From: Amoebidium appalachense
Taxonomy: Eukaryota; Ichthyosporea
Reading direction: 5' to 3'
Assembly: GCA_963693365.1 (NCBI GenBank)
Contig: CAVNZM010000005.1
Span: 7,006,001 to 7,070,000 of the forward strand
Length of the DNA: 64,000 nucleotides
The notes beneath the pieces are model-generated. The model worked only from the letters and a program-made list of their open reading frames with translations, made no database searches and had not been told where the DNA came from. The translations under genes and the position numbers were made by a program. Shown piece by piece: positions 51,986 to 64,000 of this stretch (its first letter is position 1; each line of letters starts with the position of its first letter).

Positions 51986-52925
51986 TCCTCGTTGACCGAC
52001 ATCTCTTCTCTTTTGGTGTCTGTCCCCATACTCCTTTCTTTCCTCCGCCTCCTTCTCCTGTTCTTTCCTTCTCCCCTTCCTGTGAAGCCTCTCCCTTTAT
52101 TTCCTTCTTTCTGTTTCTCCTTCCCTCCCTCTCTTCTGCTTCCCGCGCACTTCTCTACCACTCACTACTGCTCCCGTCCCCCGGCGTCCTTCCCTCGAAC
52201 CACACACTTAAACACCCGCTCCCTCTCTCCTTCCCCCCCCCCCCCCCCCCCCTTTCCTTCGTGTCTTCCCCCTCTCCCTCCTCCCCGCCCACTTTTTCTT
52301 GCTCCATTTTCGGCTTATCTGCTCACATTCGGGTATTCTCTCTGACTATCCCTCACGCTCTCTTCCCCTCTTAGTTTTCCTCTTCTTGCTCTGCCCCTAT
52401 TTCCCCTTCTTTCCTATATTTTTTTCACCCTTTCTGCAACACTGTTTTTCCGTCCCTCCCCATTCTTTTTATTCCCACGCTGATCTATTCCCCTGCCTCG
52501 CTGCTTATTCCTCTTCCCTGTTTTTCGTGGGGTAATCCTGCCACTTGCTCGAACCCCTCAGTTCCCTGCCCATTGGTTGTTCCGTGTTCATCCTACTTCC
52601 TGTTCCTGCACATTCCCCGTTTTTTGTTTACTTTCGCTGGGATTCCTCCCCCACTCATCTTCATGTCCTGCTTGTCCTTTACCTTTTCGGAAATCCCCCT
52701 TCCCTCCCTTCCTCGTCAGTGCTGGTGTTATGCCTTGGCCCCTTCTTTATGGTTGTCCAAATATTCGTTGGTTTATCCTCCTTCTTTTTCCTTTTTGGGG
52801 GCTCTTTCTCTATAGCGGATTCGTCTCAGCCCGCTTCCTCTTTTGCTCAAGGTCCCCCCGCCCTACAAACAAACACACCGGTCATGCCCCCTCCCCTTCT
52901 TCCTTCCCAATCCTACCCCCTCCCC

Positions 52926-52956
<31 letters not shown>

Positions 52957-53480
52957 AAAAAAAAAAAAAAACCCTCCCCCCCTTTCTCACCTCCCCCATT
53001 GTTGCCCACTTTGACTGCCTGTGTCTTCCCTCTTTCTTCTTCTTCTCCATGTAAACACGTGCAGAAAGCCGCACATAATCCCCCTTGCCTTCCCCGCTTC
53101 CCACATAGTTCTTTCCCCTTTCTTCTTTCCATCTGTTTCCCTCTCACTATCTCTCTATTTATCCCTCTCCCTCCCCCCGCCCCTCCCCCCCTCCCCCCTT
53201 GCCGTTTTCTCTCGTGGTCTCTCTGTTTCTTTCCTATCTCTCTCTCTTTTTCTTTCTCTCTCCACTCTCTCTATCCCTCTCTCTCTCCCTCTCCCTCGCC
53301 CGCCTCCCTTTCTCCCTGCCTCCCTCTCTCTCCACTCCTTGCTTCTCTCTCTCTGTCCCTCCCTCTCTCTGTCTCTTGCCCTCTCTCCGTCGCTCTTTTT
53401 TTCTATCGGATCTCTCTCCCTTTTTTTTGCACTCTCTCCCGCCCTTCTTTCCCCCTTCTCCTTCCTTCTGCCCCAGCTTC
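51986..53480. repeat. Pyrimidine-rich tract (CT-rich), about 1.5 kb
   Basis: The plus strand is mostly C and T with little periodicity, and a C tract runs into an A tract at 52922-52970. The long open frames are Ser/Leu/Pro/Phe-rich and have no domain; they follow from composition. Confidence 0.8.
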
Positions 53481-54014
53481 TGGCCTGCCCCTTCTCCCAC
53501 CCACACGGCCACCACCCACATACCCACGCAACCACCTATTCCACCATAGACCCACACACACAACCACCCACCACCATACAACTACAGGACTATCCACACA
53601 GCCAACAACACCCGCACAACCACCAACCCCCATAACCATCCTCTCACACATTCACCTACCTGCACACCCAACCACACAACCATCGACAAAACCACCCACA
53701 CACTCACTCACTCATGCACACGTTCACCCGCCCACACGCACACCCATCTCCACACCCACCCACCCACCCACCCACACAACCACCTACCCATCTAACAACT
53801 ACTCACACACACACACCACACACACCCACACACCGACACACCGACACAACCCACCCAAACACACACACACTCACTCACTCACTCCTCACTCAAACAACGA
53901 CCCATTCTCAGACCCACCCACCCATGCACATACCCTCCCGAACACCAACCCACCCAACCACCCACTCACACGCCCACCCACCCACGCACCCAAAAACCTA
54001 CACAACTACCCACC

Positions 54015-54063
<49 letters not shown>

Positions 54064-54142
54064 ACACACACACACATCCACAATCCCTCCCTCCCTCACA
54101 CCCACACAATGACACACCCACCTACACAATCACCCACACATC

Positions 54143-54200
<58 letters not shown>

Positions 54201-54751
54201 GTGACACCCACATACACAATCACCTACCTACACACCCATCCACCCACACAACCTCCTACCCACATATTCACCCACACAATTACCATATTCACCCACACAA
54301 TTACCATATTCACCCACACAATTGCCCACATGACTATCCAACGGCGCACACCCAGCCACATAACCACTCACCTCCACACCCACCCACATACCTAACCATA
54401 CACCTACCCACACAACCACCCAATCACAGCCACACTCATATACCCACCCACCCTCACAACCAACCACCCCCACACTCCATCCCCCAATCCACCCACCCAC
54501 CCACACTTATTCACTCCCACACCCATTCACACCCACACCCACTCCCACACCCAACCACCTGCATAGCCACCCACACACACAGCCACCCACAGGCACGGCA
54601 CCCACCCACACAATCACCCACACACCCGTACAATCACCCACACACCCACATACCCGCACAATCAACCCCCTCCTTTCCCTTCGTTTTCTCCTAAATAGCT
54701 CTTTTCTGTGCATCAATCGTTCTTTCCTGCCTCCCCTCCTTCCTTCTCCCC

Positions 54752-54785
<34 letters not shown>

Positions 54786-55400
54786 ACCCTCCTCTTCCCT
54801 CCAATCTACCCCCCCCATACACCCTCCCACACACCCGCAACATCACCATCACACCCGTACATTCACCCACACAACACACACACACACACACATACAATCA
54901 CCCGCACACCCACACACCGGCACACCCATTCACACAATCACCCAGTCGCATAAGCATCCACCTACACAAAGACCCCCCTACACGATTATTTACACAACGT
55001 TTCACCAACCTACACCCACACACACACCCATGTACCCACCCACACACCCACCCACCAAACCAACTGCTCACACACCCACCCATTCAATCACCTACTCACA
55101 CGACGACTCACCCATACACCCACCCACACACCCATTGACCCATTCACATGGACCCACCCACACATCCACCCACACCTGCCCACACACACACCCAATAACC
55201 TACACAACTACCCACACACACAAACACACACAGAGAGAGAGACACACCCACCCAAACACACACACATACACACCCCGACACCATCACCAACCCACCTAGA
55301 CACCCATCCACACAATCATCCACACAACCACCCACCTACGACCCATCCACCCACCCACTCAACCACCCATACACACAACCACACAACCACCACACATGTG
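53481..55400. repeat. CCCACA/CCA-rich degenerate repeat, about 1.9 kb
   Basis: The plus strand consists of CCCACCCA, CACACAAC and CCACCCAC words with a perfect (CA)n core (54144-54197). Near-perfect 21-base direct repeats based on ATTCACCCACACAATTACCA lie at about 54266-54330. The three frames encode Thr/His/Pro-rich or similar polymers. No exon is supported. Confidence 0.85.
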
Positions 55401-55448
55401 CAAATAAGTACAGGGTTCATCTATTTCTTCTTTCCGGACAAGGCGTAG

Positions 55449-55558
55449 TCAACCGAACATCAAGTTCTTGATGCCATGCTGATGCTGGGTGGAGTAGGTC
55501 TGTGGTGTGCATGCGCCAGGCTCGCCCATTTAACAGGTGCTGAGCTACTCCTTCCCAG
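55449..55558 (+). CDS. Candidate internal exon, function unknown
   Basis: Bounded by a pyrimidine-rich stretch ending GTAG and by CCCAG/GTGTGT. Reads STEHQVLDAMLMLGGVGLW, then CACARLAHLTGAELLLP, with two bases left over. The sequence is unique and repeat-free, and the frame is open across it. No family is recognised. It could belong to the ankyrin-repeat gene downstream, but no phase-consistent connection was found. Confidence 0.4.
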
Positions 55559-56382
55559 GTGTGTGCTGGTCTTCTTCCGTTTGTGGGTGTGTGTGTGTGT
55601 GCATTTGTGTGTGCTTGTGCGGTTTGTGTGTCTCTGTGTCTGTTTTGTTTCACTGCGTGCGTGTGTGTGTGTGTTGGGGGGGGGGGGGGGGGGGGGGGGG
55701 GGGATTATGTGTGTATGTGTGTGTGGGTTTGCAGATACCATGGCGGGCAGGTGTCCATGCATTCACAAGACTGTGAAAGCAGCTCAAATTATGTGCGTGT
55801 GCGTGTGAGAGCACACCAAATAAGTTTGTGTACTGTGTAGGGCCATGCTTGTTGTGCTCAAGTTGGTACGAGTCCACGGTCAGCTGCCATTCCTTTTTGG
55901 TATCTTCATTCTGTGTTGACCTCAACTTCACATCATCGTTTGCCCCTACCCTCCTACCCTCCTTTTCCTTGTTACTCGTTGAGCCCCGCCACCTCTGTCC
56001 ACCTGCCCTTTTTGTCTCTGTCCGTCTTTTGTCTATCGTTATATCTCTCCTTCCCCGCAGCTCCCCTCCACCCTCCCCTCCACCACCACCACCACCAAAC
56101 CCAATCAAACCCTACCAATGAACTACCACCAGTCAGCACTGCGCATTTCTCCCGTCTGTTGTTTCCTTGTTAACCCCCACCTGTAACCAATCATGCACTC
56201 TTTTACACGGACCCCCCTGGTTAGACTATGTTCCACTGTCTCTGCGTTGCATGAACTGTTGCTCTCTTCCACCATGCAATAGGTTTTAATAGATTATCTT
56301 TCACCCCCTACCCTCCATTCTGGCCAGCACACCTAAATGCAACACGCTACTCCTGACCACATTTCTCCAGGATTGATGTAGC

Positions 56383-59139
<2,757 letters not shown>

Positions 59140-59255
59140 GTGTGCCAGAACAATAGAACAATCGCACCAGCATTCAAAACAGCTTCTGCAGCAGCAAGCT
59201 TTTCTGCAGCCAATCTTACACAGACACCTATACTAGTTGTGTGGGTGGGTGTTGC

Positions 59256-59518
59256 CCCCCCCCCCCCCCTCCCCCCCCCCCCCCCCTTTCCTGCTCTCCT
59301 CACGCCTTACTTCTCCACCCCCCCCCCCCTCTCTTCTCTCCCTCTCCCTCTCCCTCTCCCTCTTCGCCTCCCTCTCTTTCCCTCTCCCTTCCTCTCTCTC
59401 TCACTCTCTCTCTCTCGCTTCCTCTCTCTCTCCGTCTCTCTCTCTTTCTTTCTCTCTCTCTCTCTCCCCTCTCTCGCTCTACTGTAGCTCTCACCTTCTC
59501 AGTCTCCTTTTCTCTCTC

Positions 59519-59580
<62 letters not shown>

Positions 59581-60260
59581 AACCCCCCCTCTAGAGAGTC
59601 TCTCTCTTTCTCTCCCTCCACTTCTTTTTTTTCTCTCTCACACCGTCCCCCTCTTTCCCTCCCTCCCTTTCCGTTCCTCACTCCCTTCATCTTCTCCCCT
59701 TCCTTCTTCTTTTCCTCTCTCCCTCCCTCTCTCCCCTTCTCTCCCTTGCTCCCTCCCTCTCCTTCCCTCCCTCCCTCCCTCCCTCCCACTCTCCGTGTCT
59801 CTCTCATTCCCTCTCTCTCTCTCTCTCTCATTTTTCAACCCCCTCCCTAGGGCTCACTTTTCCCCTTGCCCTCTCCTCATTTCCTCTCTTGCTTCTTCCT
59901 ACCTTTTTCCCCCCTGTCCTTCCCCTCCTCCTCCCCTCCCCCCCCCCCCCCCCCCCCCCTCCCTGTCTGTCTCTTTCTCTCTCAGATGATCTACCGACCT
60001 TCCCTCCCTCCCTCCCTTTTCCGCTTAGCCCCCCTCCCTTCCCTCTCTCTCTCTCTCTATCTCTCGCTCTCCTCCCATCCCCCGCCAACTCTCTATTTTT
60101 CCTTCCCTCCCTTTTTCCTCCATCCCTTCCTCTTCACTCCCCCCCCCCCCCCCCCCCCCCCCCTCTCTCTCCCTCTTTCTCTCTCTCCCCCTGTCCCTCC
60201 CTCCCCCTGCGTCCCCTCCCTGCCTCCGCTCCCTCTCTCTTTCTCTCTCTCTTCTCTCAG
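59256..60260. repeat. CT-rich region with C tracts, about 1 kb
   Basis: The plus strand is almost pure pyrimidine, dominated by CTCTCT and CCCT words, with a (TG)n insert at 59523-59578 and C tracts at 59938-59959 and 60138-60163. No exon is supported in it. Confidence 0.9.
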
Positions 60261-60892
60261 AACACCTATAGACATAGATATGCAGGAAGTTGCATTCTTC
60301 TGGCACCTTTCTTTTTGTAATTTTTTGGGGGGTGGGATGATTTTAATATCCCCTCGAAGGGGGGAGGGGAAAGGGTGGACGGGGGCAACTGCAAATGTGT
60401 GTAAATGTAGTTGTTGTCTGTTTATCGTCAAAAGGAGGAAGAGGGAAGGAACTGGAAACTCGAAGGGGTTTGGGGGGGGGGGGGGGTCGCCATTGTGGCA
60501 TACCCCCCCCCCCCCCCCCCTCCCCCTCCTCCTCCTCCCCTGCCCGGGGGAACTTTGGGGAAGTGGGGAGGGGGGGAGGAGGGGGGGGGGGGGGGGGGGG
60601 GGGGACGGACGAGAAAGAGGGAGGGAGAGGTCGGGAACGAGTAGTGCTGTGTCTGAAAATTCGAAAACAAAGACATTGGCAATGCTCGAATATCAGTTGG
60701 TATGTCTTCATCCTAGCCACTGAGACATTCAATAAAATTTCCAATTACATATCATTCTTCTAAGCTAAAAAATAATGCATACTTGTGACCTAGCATATGC
60801 TTTCTCCAAACAGAACTTCCTGTCTTTTTAATACATAACTTTTAACACCCGGTCCTTTGCTATTTTTTATTTTTTATATCTTTTTAATGCAG

Positions 60893-61560
60893 ATGGGTGA
60901 ACCAGTGGTGCAACTAGTAGTTCGTCAGCAGAGCCATGAAATGTGGGCCTTCCTTAAATGTACAACAGTAAACGTGAACGCTACCGACCTGGTATGCCCC
61001 CATTCCCCCCCCCCCCCCCCTCCCCGCCCCGCCCCGCCCGCCCTTCCCTCCGTCTTTTCTTCTCCCCTTTCCACTAATCTCCTCTCTCTTTTTATTTCCC
61101 TGCCACCCCATCCCCTCCTCCCCGCCTCCCTCTCCTATCACTCTCTCCCGCACTCCCCCCCTACCCCTTCCCTCGCCCCCCAGGCCGCCGCCTCTCCGCG
61201 CCTCCCTTCCCTGCCACACTCCCAATCCGATATTGTCCACTCTTGATATGGTCACTACATATTGTCTGGCCCGACCCGGAACTCAGACACCTGACCCATA
61301 TCAAGGTGTACCTAAACAAAGGTATGTAAACCCGACCCGAAAACGGGTAAACCGGTAACATACAGGAAATGCCCGTATTTTTTGCCCTAATGTGGCGATA
61401 GCGGTTTGTTCAATATGGTCACTCCAGCCTGTGCACATGACTAGATCTGGTGGTGGTGATAGTAACCCCCCCCCCCCCCCCCCCTCTTTTTTTTTTTTTT
61501 TTTGGTATAGTTCCCTCCTTAACCAACCTTCCTCCACCACCTCTCCCTCTGCCCTTTTCG

Positions 61561-61593
<33 letters not shown>

Positions 61594-61978
61594 CCCCCCC
61601 CCAGGCAAAGTCCACACAAGCCAGAGCAGAACCACACATGCATAGGCACACACAGTGGCTCATATACATGTGCGCACACACAAATACACACACGTACACA
61701 TGCACACACGTACATGTACACACGCACACACAGATGAACACACACATGTACGCACACACACACATGCACACACGCACATCGTGACACACATGTACACACA
61801 CGTTCACACACACACACATGTACACACACACACACGTACACACACGTACACACGTACACAAACACTCGTACACACACAGTACGGTGTCACTGCTCTGCAC
61901 GTGTCTGTCAGTCTACCCGACAGTCACCTTTTAAAGGAACTACTGGACTATGGTGCACACGTAAACACTGAAGATCGG
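60893..61978 (+). CDS. Ankyrin-repeat protein, two internal exons
   Basis: Exon 60893-60991 follows a T-rich tract and TGCAG and ends CTG/GTATGC. Exon 61880-61978 follows (CA)nCAG and ends CGG/GTATGA. Both are exactly 99 nt, in phase 0, i.e. 33 codons, the length of one ankyrin repeat. Joined, they read through VNVNATDLYGVTALHVSV and then LLKELLDYGAHVNTEDR, which has the ankyrin loop (VNATD, VNTED), the G-T/V-TALH turn and the second-helix LL pattern. The first exon carries the second half of one repeat (HEMWAFLKC). Ankyrin repeats are protein-binding scaffolds, so a specific function cannot be read from these alone. The rest of the gene is unresolved on both sides. Confidence 0.65.

Positions 61979-64000
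<2,022 letters not shown>

Noticed and set aside
52843-54204. A 450-codon open frame on the plus strand.
   Set aside because: Ser/Leu/Pro/Thr/His-rich translation of pyrimidine- and CCACA-rich DNA, with no splice signals or domain.

Overview
This is an intron-rich eukaryotic nuclear window, not a prokaryotic, viral or organellar one. Four multi-exon protein genes can be reconstructed with consistent splice phases, and their exons float in extreme amounts of simple-sequence DNA: (CA/TG)n, (CT/GA)n, and G or C homopolymers up to about 100 bases. The encoded VPS51 and SEC24 look animal-like (for example an SVETRDWL motif in VPS51 and a Sec24 zinc finger with animal-like trunk). The secreted beta-1,3-glucanase is of the invertebrate laminarinase type. 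I infer a holozoan or metazoan, most plausibly an aquatic invertebrate or close unicellular relative; the species cannot be fixed from the sequence.

Layout. 1-9308 (+): the C-terminal part of VPS51 (GARP/EARP tethering complex), 11 exons, cut at the left edge. 11041-15639 (-): a secreted family GH16 beta-1,3-glucanase, 6 exons, complete, with both catalytic glutamates. 15640-18766: intergenic, with a roughly 160-bp inverted-repeat element and a lone candidate signal-peptide exon. 18767-22482 (+): the last three exons of an OTU-type cysteine protease with a CXC-type cysteine motif and a C-terminal Cys-x2-Cys pair domain. 22483-24971: no gene seen. 24972-48297 (-): a complete 29-exon SEC24, a COPII cargo adaptor of about 981 residues. 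48298-55448: no convincing gene, mostly minisatellite, CT-rich and CA/CCA-rich DNA. 55449-62000 (+): a sparsely resolved gene whose best exons are two 33-codon, phase-0 ankyrin-repeat exons. 62000-64000: mostly CA repeats.

VPS51 and SEC24 are both secretory/endosomal trafficking genes, but nothing here shows a functional link. The genes are on alternating strands and each is independent.

The structure beyond the genes is the most interesting part. (i) A dispersed repeat family of about 200-240 bp, headed by a G tract, occurs at least nine times, always inside introns of VPS51 or SEC24 and always antisense to the host gene. (ii) Several introns start with (GT)n at the donor and end with (CA)nCAG at the acceptor, so the two ends of the pre-mRNA could pair. 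(iii) The G/C homopolymers are strand-biased, with C tracts on the sense strand of each gene. (iv) There are two phase-supported GC-AG introns and two local exon duplications, one in VPS51 and one in SEC24.
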